A stretch of DNA of 64,000 bases from Brucella gallinifaecis (GCF_006476605.1 NZ_ML636804.1:309400-373399); one strand, 5' to 3'. Shown: positions 17,448-27,691, counted from the first letter of the stretch. Translations and numbers: made by a program. Notes: a model not told the origin generated them from the letters alone.

Positions 17448-18713
17448 TCAGGCAGTGAAATCGTTCTGGGTGCCGTGTGCTTCAATCGCCTGTGCAAGGC
17501 GCTGTAACGCATGAACATAAGCTGCCGAACGAACGGTTACATTGTGCTCTTTGGCGTGGTTCCAGATGGCACGGCCTTCGCGTTCCATGATGCTTTTCAG
17601 GCGATCATGGATTTCTTCAAGCGTCCAGTAATATCCTTGACGGTTCTGTACCCATTCAAAATAGGAAACCGTCACGCCGCCAGCATTGGCCAGAATGTCC
17701 GGCAGAACGATAACGCCATTTTTCACAAGGATTTCGTCAGCTTCGGGTGTTACAGGACCGTTTGCCAGTTCCAAAATCAGCTTTGCCTTGATGGAAGCCG
17801 CATTATCGGCATCAATCATGTTTTCCATGGCGCTTGGGACGAGAACATCGCATTCGGCAGCAACCAGCTCATCGGGTGTAATGGCTTCATGGCCATTTTT
17901 ACCAGCGGTGGAAACAACCGATTTATTATTTGCCTTGGCTTCCAGCAGCGCATCGAGATCAAGACCTTTGGCGCAATAAACAGCACCGGCTGAATCGGAT
18001 ACGGCAACGATCTTGTGGTCGTCACTTGCCATAAGCTTTGCGATGAACTGACCGGCATTGCCAAAGCCCTGAACCGCAACACGAAGCTGTGAGGCAAGAC
18101 CAAGGTCTTGCGACAGATGACGCACCAGATAAAAACCGCCACGTGCAGTCGCGTCGTTGCGGCCAAGCGAACCGCCCAGAGCCAGTGGCTTGCCGGTAAT
18201 GACAGCCGGTGAAGACTGGCCGACGATCTGTGAATATTCGTCTGCCATCCAGCCCATGATCATGGAATTGGTGTAAACATCGGGTGCAGGAATGTCGCGA
18301 TCCGGGCCGATAATGCTGGAGAAAGCCTGAATATAGGCACGGGACAGACGCTCAAGCTCAGCTTTTGAAAGCTGGCGCGGGTCAACCTGAATGGCTCCCT
18401 TGCCGCCGCCATAAGGCAGGTTCATGACCGCGCATTTAAATGTCATCCAGAAGGCAAGCGTTTCGACTTCTTCTGCCGTTGCTTCCGGGTGGTAGCGAAT
18501 GCCGCCCTTGGTCGGTCCACGGGTGTCGTCATAGCGGCAGCGCCATGCAAGAAAGGATTTACGCGAACCGTCATCCATGCGGATCATCAGCCGCACTTTC
18601 ATCGTCTCACGGGCGTATTTCAGTTTTTCGATAACATCCGGATCAATATTGATGTGGTTTGCTGCTTCATCAAGACGAATGAGTGCACTTTCAAGTAGAT
18701 TTTCCCTAGTCAC
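17448..18713 (-). CDS. Glutamate dehydrogenase (Glu/Leu/Phe/Val dehydrogenase family)
   Basis: A 421-residue cytoplasmic enzyme that interconverts glutamate and 2-oxoglutarate with ammonia. Seen: RDDGSRKSFLAWRCRY-type opening, GPTKGGIRYHP, MNLPYGGGKGAIQVDP with the catalytic lysine, DIPAPDVYTNSMIMGWMADEY, the Rossmann motif VAVQGFGNAGQFIAKL and LANAGGVTVSYFEWVQN. The length and the Rossmann fingerprint fit the hexameric NAD(H)-preferring group; the cofactor is not proven. The 336-bp gap to the divergent soxB holds both promoters and no other feature I can support. Confidence 0.93.
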   Translation of the reverse strand: MTRENLLESALIRLDEAANHINIDPDVIEKLKYARETMKVRLMIRMDDGSRKSFLAWRCRYDDTRGPTKGGIRYHPEATAEEVETLAFWMTFKCAVMNLPYGGGKGAIQVDPRQLSKAELERLSRAYIQAFSSIIGPDRDIPAPDVYTNSMIMGWMADEYSQIVGQSSPAVITGKPLALGGSLGRNDATARGGFYLVRHLSQDLGLASQLRVAVQGFGNAGQFIAKLMASDDHKIVAVSDSAGAVYCAKGLDLDALLEAKANNKSVVSTAGKNGHEAITPDELVAAECDVLVPSAMENMIDADNAASIKAKLILELANGPVTPEADEILVKNGVIVLPDILANAGGVTVSYFEWVQNRQGYYWTLEEIHDRLKSIMEREGRAIWNHAKEHNVTVRSAAYVHALQRLAQAIEAHGTQNDFTA

Positions 18714-19049
18714 GAAATCACCTTTCTTGCGCTTAAGTGTTTTTAAATACGATTTTGCGCAAGCCTGCGTAGCTCTTTACGCAATAAAAGGAAAGAGAAA
18801 AGGACAACATTATTGTCCTATTTTGTAAAAACGTTTTGGATTTGTTCCAATATCAACCGGCGGCAATATTATATCTGTAAGACAGCTTTACCGATCAAGC
18901 GCATGATGTCGCGAAATGGTGTCGATGTCGTATTTGTGCTGTGTTTTGACGCAAGCCTGCTGTCCATAAGTTGCCCGACTCAATACAAATATCATTGAAG
19001 ATTTTTCGTGCGCCACATGGGGCATGAACCCTAAGACTGGTGGTTTGAT

Positions 19050-20303
19050 ATGTCCCGCTTTTCGTTCGCTTCTATCATTGGCAATGCATTGTCCGGCAAC
19101 AGGAACTGGAAGCCGCAATGGCCAAATGCCGAGCCGAAGGCCGAGTATGATGTGATCATTGTCGGCGCCGGTGGGCATGGTCTTGGTGCCGCCTATTACC
19201 TCGCCAAGGAACACGGCATTACCAATGTCGCGGTCATTGAAAAAGGCTGGCTTGGCGGTGGCAATACGGGACGTAACACCACCATCATCCGCTCCAACTA
19301 TCTTTATGATGAGAGTGCACATCTTTATGAGCATTCGATGAAGCTGTGGGAGGGGCTTAGTCAGGATCTCAATTACAACGTCATGTTCTCGCAGCGCGGC
19401 GTGATGATGCTGGCGCATACGGTGCATGATGTGCAGAGCTTCAAGCGTCATATTCATGCCAACCGGTTGAATGGCATTGATAATGAATGGATGACCAAAG
19501 AGCAGGCCAAGGCATATTGTCCGCCGCTCGATATTTCACCCAATGCCCGCTATCCGGTTGTTGGCGCGACCTTGCAGCGGCGCGGTGGTGTGGCCCGCCA
19601 TGATGCGGTTGCCTGGGGCTATGCGCGTGGCGCAACCGAGCGTGGCGTGGATATTATCCAGAATTGTCCGGTAACGGGCATTCGTCGCGATGCTTCGGGG
19701 CGCGTAACGGGTGTTGAAACCCCTCGCGGCTTTATCAAGGCGAAAAAAGTGGCCGTGTCGGCTGCTGGCAGTACGTCGATTGTCATGGATATGGCCGGCG
19801 TGCGGATGCCGCTTGAGAGCTTCCCGCTACAGGCACTTGTGTCTGAACCGGTGAAGCCGGTTGTTCCATGCGTTATCATGTCGAACAGCGTTCACGCCTA
19901 TATCAGCCAGTCTGACAAGGGCGAACTGGTCATTGGTTCGGGTACTGATCAGTACACATCTTACAGCCAGCGCGGTGGTCTGCCGCTGATTGAACATACA
20001 CTGGCGGCGATTTGCGAAATCTTCCCGATCTTCACCCGCATGCGCATGCTGCGCAAATGGGGCGGTATTGTTGATGTGACGCCGGACCGCTCGCCAATCA
20101 TCGGCAAGACGCCGGTTCCCGGACTTTATGTCAATTGCGGCTGGGGCACGGGTGGCTTCAAGGCAACGCCGGGTTCGGCCAATGTCTTTGCCCACACTAT
20201 CGCACGGGACGAACCGCACTGGATCAATGCGCCGTTCACGTTGGAACGTTTTGCGACTGGTCGCCTGATCGACGAAGCGGCTGCTGCCGCGGTTGCGCAT
20301 TAG
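19050..20303 (+). CDS. soxB: Sarcosine oxidase beta subunit
   Basis: A 417-residue flavoprotein subunit of the heterotetrameric sarcosine oxidase, which demethylates sarcosine to glycine with H2O2 and a one-carbon unit on tetrahydrofolate. The FAD-binding motif is [35 protein letters not shown] and the C-terminal [15 protein letters not shown] are typical of the beta subunit. It leads the operon soxB-soxD-soxA-soxG. Confidence 0.95.
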   Translation: MSRFSFASIIGNALSGNRNWKPQWPNAEPKAEYDVIIVGAGGHGLGAAYYLAKEHGITNVAVIEKGWLGGGNTGRNTTIIRSNYLYDESAHLYEHSMKLWEGLSQDLNYNVMFSQRGVMMLAHTVHDVQSFKRHIHANRLNGIDNEWMTKEQAKAYCPPLDISPNARYPVVGATLQRRGGVARHDAVAWGYARGATERGVDIIQNCPVTGIRRDASGRVTGVETPRGFIKAKKVAVSAAGSTSIVMDMAGVRMPLESFPLQALVSEPVKPVVPCVIMSNSVHAYISQSDKGELVIGSGTDQYTSYSQRGGLPLIEHTLAAICEIFPIFTRMRMLRKWGGIVDVTPDRSPIIGKTPVPGLYVNCGWGTGGFKATPGSANVFAHTIARDEPHWINAPFTLERFATGRLIDEAAAAAVAH

Positions 20304-20322
20304 AGAATAGGGGAACCCAAAA

Positions 20323-20628
20323 ATGCTTTTAATCCGTTGCCCTTATTGCGAAATGGAACGCCCCGAGCTGGAATTTGCCTATGCGGGTGAAGCGCATATT
20401 GCGCGTCCTGCCGATCCATCGCAGCTTTCCGACGAAGAATGGCGTGATTTTCTGTTCACACGTTCCAATCCCCGCGGCACGCATTATGAGCGCTGGCGGC
20501 ATATCAATGGCTGTGGGCGCTTCTTTAATGCGGTGCGTGATACGGTGAGTGACAAATTCGTCACGACCTATAAGGCCGGTGAACCCCGTCCTGCTCTGGC
20601 AGAAACTCCGGCTGCGGAGACGAAATAA
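20323..20628 (+). CDS. soxD: Sarcosine oxidase delta subunit
   Basis: A 101-residue zinc-binding subunit with CPYC near the N-terminus, a downstream histidine (GTHYERW) and a further cysteine in INGCGRFFN. Usual size for the family. It overlaps soxA by one base (TAATG). Confidence 0.94.
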   Translation: MLLIRCPYCEMERPELEFAYAGEAHIARPADPSQLSDEEWRDFLFTRSNPRGTHYERWRHINGCGRFFNAVRDTVSDKFVTTYKAGEPRPALAETPAAETK

Positions 20629-23627
20629 TGACCGATATGCGCATTCATAACAAAGGCCGTGTCAACAAGGCCAAATCCGTAAGGTTCAGCTTCAACGGCA
20701 AGACCTATTCCGGCTTTGAAGGCGACACGCTGGCATCGGCCTTGCTTGCCAATGGCGAACATCTGGCCGGTCGTTCCTTTAAATATCATCGTCCGCGCGG
20801 CATTCTTTCTGCCGGTTCCGAAGAACCCAATGCATTGATGGGCGTTTCACGCGGACCGGGCCGCTATGAGCCGAACACCCGAGCAACGGTGCTGGAACTC
20901 TATGACGGCCTGAATGCGACAAGCCAGAACCATTGGCCCTCGCTGAAATATGATGTCGGCGCGATTAATGACGCGCTCTATATGTTCTTCTCGGCAGGCT
21001 TTTACTACAAGACCTTCATGTGGCCGAAAAGCTTCTGGAACAAGGTCTATGAACCTTTCATCCGCAATGCTGCCGGTCTTGGCAAATCGCCTTCCGAACC
21101 CGACCCGGACACCTATGCCAGCCGCTATGCCTTCTGCGATGTGCTGGTGGTGGGCGGCGGACCTGCCGGTCTGGCGAGCGCCTTAGAGGCCGCAAAGAGT
21201 GGTGCGAAGGTTATCCTCGTTGACGAGCAGGCGGAATTTGGCGGCTCGCTTCTCTCAGAACCAGAGCCGGTCATCAATGGCCGCGCAAGCTGGGATTGGC
21301 TCAATGAAACCATAGAAGCGCTCAAAACCAATCCGAATGTCACGCTTTTGCCGCGCACCACGGCAATAGGTTACTACCATCAGAACATGCTCGGCCTTTG
21401 CGAACGCCTGACCGATCATCAGTCAAGGCCAGCCACACATGCACCGCGTGAACGCATGTGGCATGTGCGTGCACGTCAGGTGGTGCTGGCGCAGGGTGCT
21501 ATCGAAAAACCGCTGATCTTTGCAGGCAATGACCGGCCCGGTGTGATGCTGGCGTCTGCTGCCCGCACCTATCTTAATCGCTATGGCGTTAAGGTTGGCA
21601 ATCAGGCTGTCGTTGTCACAAGCCACGACAGCGCATGGTTAGCCGCTTTCGATCTCGCAGTCGCAGGCGTCAAGGTTCCGGCTATTATCGATATACGCTC
21701 AAATGTTGCCGACAGCCTGATCAATCGCGCAAAAATGCTCGGTATTGAAACATTGATCGGCTGGACAGTGACGGATACCGGTGGCCGCCATCGTGTTTCA
21801 AAAGTGCGGGCCAATCCGGTTTCCAATGGTTCGGTCGGTGCTGCGCGGATGATTGCCTGTGATGTGGTTTTGATGTCGGGCGGGTGGAACCCGAGTGTTC
21901 ATCTTTTCTCGCATACCAAAGGCTCGCTGGTTTGGGATGAGGCTCGCCAGATCTATCTGCCGGGCGAACGCACCGAAGAAAGCCGCTGTGCCGGTGCAGG
22001 CAATGGCAATTTCGATTTGCAAAGCGCTTTGCGTGAAGGTGCGCAAGCAGGTAATGATGCAGCCTCGGATGCCGGGCATAAGGCCAAAGTGTCGGAATAT
22101 GCGGTTGCCGGTGATTTTGTCTGCGATGGTATGAGCGTGCGCGAACTGCCAACCGATCGCGACCCGGGCAAGGCCAAGGCTTTTATCGATTTCCAGAATG
22201 ATGTGACCGCCAAGGATATTCGTCTGGCCGTGCGCGAGGGTTTCCACTCCATCGAGCATGTCAAGCGCTATACCACCAATGGCATGGCGACCGATCAGGG
22301 CAAGACCTCCAACATCAATGGTCTGGCGGTTGCAGCCGATGCTCTTAAACGCCCGACGCCACAGGTCGGGCTGACCACTTTCCGCCCGCCTTATACGCCG
22401 ACGACTTTTGGTGCCTTTTGCGGTTATAATCGTGGGCCATTGTTTGATGTCACGCGCAAAACGCCAATTGATGCCTGGGCCGAGCAGCATGGCGCAGCTT
22501 TTGAGCCGGTCTCGCTATGGCGCCGTGCATGGTATTTTCCAAAAAATGGTGAAGACATGCATCAGGCAGTAGCGCGTGAATGTCGCGCTACACGTGAATC
22601 ATTGGGCATGTTCGATGCTTCAACGCTCGGCAAGATCGAAGTGGTCGGCCCGGATGCGGCCGAATTTATGAACCGTATCTATACCAACCCATGGACGAAG
22701 CTTGGTATCGGGCGCTGCCGCTATGGTCTGATGCTTGGAGAAGACGGGTTCATCCGTGATGATGGTGTTGTCGGTCGCCTCGCGCAGGATCGCTTTCATG
22801 TTACGACCACAACCGGCGGTGCTGCAAGTGTGCTCAACATGATGGAGGATTATCTCCAGACCGAATGGCCGGAGCTGAAAGTCTGGCTGACTTCGACCAC
22901 CGAACAATGGGCCGTGGTGGCAATCAATGGACCCAATGCACGTAAACTTATTGAGCCAATGGTGGAAGGTCTGGATCTTTCCAATGAAGCTTTCCCGCAT
23001 ATGTCGGTAGCGGAATGCAAATTCCTGGGCGTGCCTGCACGTTTGTTCCGCATGAGCTTTACCGGTGAACTGGGTTATGAAATCAATGTGCCTGCGCGAT
23101 ATGGCCTGTCGCTTTGGAAGGCGCTTTATGAAGCCGGGCAGCAATATGACATCACGCCTTACGGTACCGAAACCATGCATGTGCTGCGTGCTGAAAAAGG
23201 TTATATTATTGTCGGTCAGGATACAGACGGTACGCTAACGCCCGATGATGCAAGCCTTGGCTGGGCCATTGGCAAACAGAAGCCGGATTTCGTCGGCAAG
23301 CGTTCCTTAACGCGCCCGGATATGCTGAAATCAGATCGTAAGCATCTTGTGGGTCTGCTCACCCGTGATCCTAAACTGGTGCTGGAAGAAGGCGCACAGA
23401 TTGTCGCCGATCCAGAACAGGCCGTGCCAATGACCATGCTTGGCCATGTGACCTCGTCTTATTGGAGTGAAGCCCTTGGCCGCTCTATCGCGCTTGCTGT
23501 GGTATCAGGCGGCAAGACCCGCATGGGTGAAACGCTTTATATGCCGATGCCGGATGGTAGCGTGCATGAAGCTATTGTTTCGGGCATGGTCTTTTATGAC
23601 CCTGACGGTACAAGGCTTAACGGATAA
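20628..23627 (+). CDS. soxA: Sarcosine oxidase alpha subunit
   Basis: A 999-residue subunit. The N-terminal 2Fe-2S-like/thioredoxin-type segment (RPRGILSAGSEEPNAL) is followed by an NAD/FAD domain with VLVVGGGPAGLASALEAAKSG near residue 170 and a C-terminal aminomethyltransferase (GcvT-like) folate domain from about residue 610 on. The large size is normal. It binds NAD+ and tetrahydrofolate in the complex. Confidence 0.95.
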   Translation: MTDMRIHNKGRVNKAKSVRFSFNGKTYSGFEGDTLASALLANGEHLAGRSFKYHRPRGILSAGSEEPNALMGVSRGPGRYEPNTRATVLELYDGLNATSQNHWPSLKYDVGAINDALYMFFSAGFYYKTFMWPKSFWNKVYEPFIRNAAGLGKSPSEPDPDTYASRYAFCDVLVVGGGPAGLASALEAAKSGAKVILVDEQAEFGGSLLSEPEPVINGRASWDWLNETIEALKTNPNVTLLPRTTAIGYYHQNMLGLCERLTDHQSRPATHAPRERMWHVRARQVVLAQGAIEKPLIFAGNDRPGVMLASAARTYLNRYGVKVGNQAVVVTSHDSAWLAAFDLAVAGVKVPAIIDIRSNVADSLINRAKMLGIETLIGWTVTDTGGRHRVSKVRANPVSNGSVGAARMIACDVVLMSGGWNPSVHLFSHTKGSLVWDEARQIYLPGERTEESRCAGAGNGNFDLQSALREGAQAGNDAASDAGHKAKVSEYAVAGDFVCDGMSVRELPTDRDPGKAKAFIDFQNDVTAKDIRLAVREGFHSIEHVKRYTTNGMATDQGKTSNINGLAVAADALKRPTPQVGLTTFRPPYTPTTFGAFCGYNRGPLFDVTRKTPIDAWAEQHGAAFEPVSLWRRAWYFPKNGEDMHQAVARECRATRESLGMFDASTLGKIEVVGPDAAEFMNRIYTNPWTKLGIGRCRYGLMLGEDGFIRDDGVVGRLAQDRFHVTTTTGGAASVLNMMEDYLQTEWPELKVWLTSTTEQWAVVAINGPNARKLIEPMVEGLDLSNEAFPHMSVAECKFLGVPARLFRMSFTGELGYEINVPARYGLSLWKALYEAGQQYDITPYGTETMHVLRAEKGYIIVGQDTDGTLTPDDASLGWAIGKQKPDFVGKRSLTRPDMLKSDRKHLVGLLTRDPKLVLEEGAQIVADPEQAVPMTMLGHVTSSYWSEALGRSIALAVVSGGKTRMGETLYMPMPDGSVHEAIVSGMVFYDPDGTRLNG

Positions 23628-23638
23628 GGAATTGAACC

Positions 23639-24193
23639 ATGCTTGTTGAAACAAAACCTTATTCGAACCGCAAGGTCGTCATTCGCGGTCGTCTGGAAAT
23701 CCACCCGGCTGATGATGCCGCCCGCTTCATCCTGCGCATTGATGTTTCAAAGCTCAAAAAGGCTGAAAAGGCGCTGGGTGCGAAAATCCCGGCAAGGATA
23801 GGCGATGTGATACGTACGGACGATATTGCCGTTGCCTGCCTTGGGCCGGACGAATGGTATGTCTGGGCCGATGAAAGCAAAGGTGTCGCGATTCTACAGG
23901 CTTTCGCAAAGCTCTATGAAACTGAGCCGCACAGCCTGACGGAGGTCAGCCACCGTGAAACCGGTATTGATATTTCCGGCCCGAAAGCTGAATGGTTGCT
24001 CAATGCCGGATCACCGATCAATCTCTCTGCAATGCAGCATCCGGGTGCGGCCCGCACCATCTTCGATCATGCCCAGATCATTTTATTGAAATGGGATGAG
24101 GACCATTACCGCATCGAAGTCTGGAACTCGTTCGCTGATCACGTCTGGGCCTTGCTGCAACAGGCGAGCGTCGAGGTAGAGCTATCGATCTGA
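23639..24193 (+). CDS. soxG: Sarcosine oxidase gamma subunit
   Basis: A 184-residue subunit with the family pattern GPDEWYVWADES, SLTEVSHRETGIDISGPKA and VWNSFADHVWALLQ. It ends the operon and is followed by a strong terminator. Folate-linked formaldehyde enzymes often found with sox genes are not next to it. Confidence 0.92.
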   Translation: MLVETKPYSNRKVVIRGRLEIHPADDAARFILRIDVSKLKKAEKALGAKIPARIGDVIRTDDIAVACLGPDEWYVWADESKGVAILQAFAKLYETEPHSLTEVSHRETGIDISGPKAEWLLNAGSPINLSAMQHPGAARTIFDHAQIILLKWDEDHYRIEVWNSFADHVWALLQQASVEVELSI

Positions 24194-24211
24194 TTGATCC
24201 AGTTTATGTGT

Positions 24212-24248
24212 AAAAACGCCGCCCGATGGGGCGGCGTTTTTGTTTTTT
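24212..24248 (+). terminator. Intrinsic terminator of soxBDAG
   Basis: Stem aaaaacgccgccc/ggggcggcgttttt with a short loop and a long T run. Confidence 0.9.
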
Positions 24249-24332
24249 AAACCTATTTTCTTTCTTGCCTTGCTTAAATCCATATGTGAAGATTATATTT
24301 ACATAAGAAATTCACGAGGAGGATATTTCGCG

Positions 24333-24506
24333 ATGCCGGAAAGCGAATTGCCGCTTAGCGCACTTGTCGTTGTCGATATGAGTCAGTTTCTGTCACGGTC
24401 GTATTGCCCGTTGCTGCGTATCAATGGTCCGCGTCCAAAAATAGCGCCTGTCGCATCGCGTATTGGTGAAAACAGCCAGCAGATTCGTGAGGAATTCGGT
24501 TTATGA
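24333..24506 (+). pseudogene. Internally deleted CaiB/BaiF-type CoA-transferase remnant
   Basis: A 57-residue frame with an excellent ribosome site (cgaggagga). Its first part LPLSALVVVDMSQFLSRSYC matches the start of CaiB/BaiF CoA-transferases, which are about 400 residues long. The rest, RPKIAPVASRIGENSQQIREEFGL, resembles the extreme C-terminus of the same family. About 340 residues between are missing but the frame is kept. The stop overlaps the next gene start (ATGA), so the remnant may still be translated to couple that gene. Homology is judged by eye. Confidence 0.6.
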
Positions 24507-25627
24507 GCACGATCCGGCTTAAGGGCATGACGTGGAGCCATCCACGCGGTTATGATCCGATGGTGGCAGCTGCGCAACAATGGTTGCACGACAAGGGCGT
24601 CGAGATTGAGTGGGAAAAGCGATCATTGCAGGATTTCGAGACATTTCCGGTCAAAGAACTGGCACGTAATTTCGATATGATTGTAATCGACCATCCGCAT
24701 GTCGGCCAGATTACCAAGGAAGGCTGCCTGTTGCCGCTTGATGAGGTTGGTCGCGAAAAGGAATTTGCAGCACTTGCTGAAGGCTCGGTCGGGCAATCCT
24801 TCCCGAGCTATAACTGGCAGGGGCGGCAATGGGCATTTCCGCTGGATGCTGCAACACAGGTGCAGGCATGGCGCCCTGATCTGATGGATAAGCCTGTAAC
24901 CTCATGGGGTGAAGTGCTGCGTCTTGCCCGTGCTGGCAAAGTGCTGCTGCCATTGCGCCCGCCACATTCACTGATGAGCTTCTATACACTTGCTGCCAAT
25001 GCCGGAACGCCTTGTGCGGTCGAGGGAGATTTGATCTCAATCGAAGATGGCGCACAGGCTTTTGAACAATTGCGCGAGATTGCTTCACTGGTAAAACCTG
25101 AATGTTTCGGCCTGGACCCGATTGCTGCTTTTGAGGAAATGGCAAAACCGGACTCAGAAACTGCATGTTCACCGCTGATTTATGGTTATGTGAATTATGC
25201 CATGCCCGGTTTCCGCGATCATCTGATCCGCTTTGCTGATATTCCAGCAGGGGCGGCGGATGTTGCGGGTTCTGCTCTGGGCGGGACGGGTATTGCAGTT
25301 TCTGCTTTCAGCAAACATCCTGAAGAAGCGAAAGATTTTGCTTATTGGATTGCAAGCGGGGAGGTGCAGAAAGGACTTTATGCCACCTCAAATGGTCAGC
25401 CTGGACATGCAGATGCATGGGAGGATGATGACGTGAATGCTGCAACCTCCGGCTTTTATCGCGATACACGTGCAACGCTGGAAGGTGCGTGGGTGCGACC
25501 CCGTCATGATGGCTATATGCCGTTTCAGGAAGCAGCATCTGACCGTATCAACAAGGGCTTGCTGAATAATGAGAAGGCGGAAGATGTCATCGCTGACCTC
25601 AACCGGCTTTTTCGTGAAAGCTTTTAG
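24503..25627 (+). CDS. Extracellular solute-binding-like protein without signal peptide
   Basis: A 374-residue protein resembling type-1 extracellular solute-binding proteins (FDMIVIDHPHVGQITKEGCLLPLD; GGTGIAVSAFSKHPEEAKDFAYWIAS) but with no signal peptide; it starts MSTIRLKGMTWSHPRGYDPM. Homologues of this leaderless type accompany CaiB-like genes, as here, and their role is not established. No permease or ATPase gene is next to it. Translation is coupled to the CoA-transferase remnant by a 4-bp overlap. Its TAG stop is the first bases of a dispersed repeat. Confidence 0.7.
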   Translation: MSTIRLKGMTWSHPRGYDPMVAAAQQWLHDKGVEIEWEKRSLQDFETFPVKELARNFDMIVIDHPHVGQITKEGCLLPLDEVGREKEFAALAEGSVGQSFPSYNWQGRQWAFPLDAATQVQAWRPDLMDKPVTSWGEVLRLARAGKVLLPLRPPHSLMSFYTLAANAGTPCAVEGDLISIEDGAQAFEQLREIASLVKPECFGLDPIAAFEEMAKPDSETACSPLIYGYVNYAMPGFRDHLIRFADIPAGAADVAGSALGGTGIAVSAFSKHPEEAKDFAYWIASGEVQKGLYATSNGQPGHADAWEDDDVNAATSGFYRDTRATLEGAWVRPRHDGYMPFQEAASDRINKGLLNNEKAEDVIADLNRLFRESF

Positions 25628-25674
25628 AGCATAATCCAACCTTCGTTCAACGAGGATCGATAAGATTATGCTTC
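25624..25674. repeat. Dispersed GAGCATAATC/GATTATGCT repeat
   Basis: Inverted repeat gagcataatc/gattatgctt around a variable centre, the second common intergenic repeat form of rhizobial genomes. It supplies the stop codon of the preceding gene. Confidence 0.6.
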
Positions 25675-25686
25675 AGGTAAAGGGTT

Positions 25687-25730
25687 TTTAGAGCGCCAAT
25701 CTGGCTCAATCAGGTCCAAAAGTGCTCTAT
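25687..25730. repeat. Dispersed TTTAGAGC/GCTCTA repeat
   Basis: A 44-bp segment bounded by tttagagc and gctctat, directly after the preceding repeat; the same boundaries appear at 27538-27574. Confidence 0.45.
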
Positions 25731-25735
25731 AAAAT

Positions 25736-25768
25736 GATAATGCTGGCGAGTTAATCACCAGCATTATC
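25736..25768. terminator. Hairpin between convergent genes
   Basis: Inverted repeat gataatgctgg/ccagcattatc with a short loop, just past the end of the minus-strand lactonase gene. It lacks a clear T run and may act in both directions. Confidence 0.5.
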
Positions 25769-25774
25769 GAGAAA

Positions 25775-26623
25775 TTACAGCTTCCAGATGCGGGTTGCAT
25801 TTCTGGATAGAAGCAGTGCTTTTTCGTCTTCGCTGCACCCTTCGAGAAGAGCATGGGTTGTTGCTACCCATGTTGAAAGTCCGGCGTCAACATTGGTTGC
25901 CAAAGTGCAGACCGGCCAGTCGCTGCCCCAGACAATCCGCTCCCAGCCGAATGAGCGGATCACATGCTCCACATAGGGGCGTATTGTGTCTGCGGTCCAG
26001 CTTTTTGGCTCGGCATAGGCGACGACACCAGAGATTTTGGCAATGACATTCTCGCGCTTTGCAATCTCGCTGATGCCCTTTTGCCATTCTTGCAGCGCAG
26101 CTGATTTGATGTCCGGCACACCGCAGTGATCAAGCACGAATTGCATATCCGGTGCGAGATCGGCAAGCGCTATGGCCTTGTCAATCTGATGCGGGAATGT
26201 GCATAGATCAAAGGTGAGACCAGTGCCTTGCAGTCGTTTTATATTTTCCCGAAATAACGGCTTTTCAGAAAGGTCGTCTGATACCACATGCAGCACGCGG
26301 CGAAAGCCTTTCACAAAAGGATTGCCGCATTGCAGTTCAAGATATTCGGCAAAACCGGGTGCTTCCGGGCGGCAGGAGGCGATAGCGCCTTTAATGAAAC
26401 CACCATTGGCCACTGCTATGTTCTGAATGTGGTTTGTTTCTGCCTCAATGCTATCGGCAGCGACGTCAACTTCCATGTGCAATGCCGCTTCGATGCCACA
26501 ACGCTCTGCCTGTTGTTTGTAGCTGTCAAACAGGAAGTTGCGGTTAAGCGCTGGCGCATCGGCAAGCCATGGATAATTGAGGGCATTTTTGTCAATAAGA
26601 TGCAGATGGGTATCGATAATCAT
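25775..26623 (-). CDS. Amidohydrolase, probable L-fuconolactonase
   Basis: A 282-residue TIM-barrel hydrolase of the amidohydrolase-2 group (COG3618-like). Metal and active-site motifs: MIIDTHLHLID at the N-terminus, FVLDHCGVPD, VIAKISGVV and WGSDWPVC. Members open sugar lactones such as L-fucono-1,4-lactone. The assignment to fuconolactone is an inference from the fuconate genes at 28-31 kb; other lactones are possible. It follows the IclR gene on the same strand with 70 bp between. Confidence 0.8.
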   Translation of the reverse strand: MIIDTHLHLIDKNALNYPWLADAPALNRNFLFDSYKQQAERCGIEAALHMEVDVAADSIEAETNHIQNIAVANGGFIKGAIASCRPEAPGFAEYLELQCGNPFVKGFRRVLHVVSDDLSEKPLFRENIKRLQGTGLTFDLCTFPHQIDKAIALADLAPDMQFVLDHCGVPDIKSAALQEWQKGISEIAKRENVIAKISGVVAYAEPKSWTADTIRPYVEHVIRSFGWERIVWGSDWPVCTLATNVDAGLSTWVATTHALLEGCSEDEKALLLSRNATRIWKL

Positions 26624-26693
26624 AGAAAACTTCCTCCGGCATTATAGTTTCAAAAAAGAAGAGAGTTTTCAAATAAGAATTTATTTTTCACTC

Positions 26694-27488
26694 TTAATCA
26701 GGGGCGCCAATATCTGATCCGACCAGTTTTGACAGATCCTTGACGGTTTTTTGCAGCAGATTGATCGATTCTGTGATGTCGGGGGCATTGGTTGAATTAA
26801 CAAGAGTGACATAGGGGCAGGTGAGCGCTGCAATACATGTGCCATCCGGTCCGAGAATCGGTGCTGAAAGATTATAGACGCCAGCCACCTGCGCACTTGG
26901 CATTATTTCATAGCCGCGTTCGTGGATTTGGTCGAGCCGTTCATAGAAGCTCTCATCAAGCTTCACGCTATCGCTGCCTTTTACATATTCGGCGATCATT
27001 ATTTTGCGTTCTTCGGGTGAGCGAAAAGCCAGAAGAATATGGCCGGAACCTGTGTCAAACAGGCTGATATGTGAACCGACCCGGATCGAGATACCCCAGT
27101 AATCCGGCGCCTCCTGCTGCGCGATCACCACGACAGAACCGCGGTCAAATACGGCAAGCTGGTTGGCCTGTTTCGAGCGATCAGCGAGTTCACGCATGAA
27201 AGGGGTTGCAAAAGAGGCAAGCCTGCGCACCGGCGCATGCAGATGCGCAAGTCCGAACAGTTTGAGTGTGAGTGAATAGCGGTCGCCTTCCAGCTTGGTG
27301 ACATAGCCGCGTTTCACCAGCCGGTCGAGCATCCGGTAAAATTCGTTGGGGCTGCGGTCAAGATGTTTGGCAATCTCGGCCTGGCTCAGGCCACCATCAA
27401 CGCTGGCCAGCAATTCGAGAATATCCAGTCCCTTGTCCAGCGCCGGAGCGCGATAGCGATCATCTGTTTCCAAACTGGTTCCCTTCAT
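26694..27488 (-). CDS. IclR-family transcriptional regulator
   Basis: A 264-residue regulator with an N-terminal winged helix (ALDKGLDILELLASVDGGLSQAEIAKHLDRSPNEFYRMLDRL) and a C-terminal effector domain ending in PILGPDGTCIAALTCPYV. It stands between the lactonase gene and the rest of the fuconate genes and probably controls both; this is inference from position. Confidence 0.9.
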   Translation of the reverse strand: MKGTSLETDDRYRAPALDKGLDILELLASVDGGLSQAEIAKHLDRSPNEFYRMLDRLVKRGYVTKLEGDRYSLTLKLFGLAHLHAPVRRLASFATPFMRELADRSKQANQLAVFDRGSVVVIAQQEAPDYWGISIRVGSHISLFDTGSGHILLAFRSPEERKIMIAEYVKGSDSVKLDESFYERLDQIHERGYEIMPSAQVAGVYNLSAPILGPDGTCIAALTCPYVTLVNSTNAPDITESINLLQKTVKDLSKLVGSDIGAPD

Positions 27489-27537
27489 GAATATCGAATT
27501 TCATATACGAACATTGCGATTGATGAAAGTCATGCGC

Positions 27538-27574
27538 TTAGAGCGCGTTTCACTCCGATCAGATCATGCTCTAA
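27538..27574. repeat. Dispersed TTAGAGC/GCTCTAA repeat
   Basis: A 37-bp segment bounded by the inverted repeat ttagagc/gctctaa, in the gap upstream of the IclR gene. Confidence 0.5.
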
Positions 27575-27691
27575 TGCAATCACTTTGACACCTAAAACGC
27601 CTTGACCCTTTGTGAATATTATGTTTGCATATAAATAATAAATTCACAATTGGTATCAGGCATGGGAGATGCCGCCATGAGGAGGAAGAGC

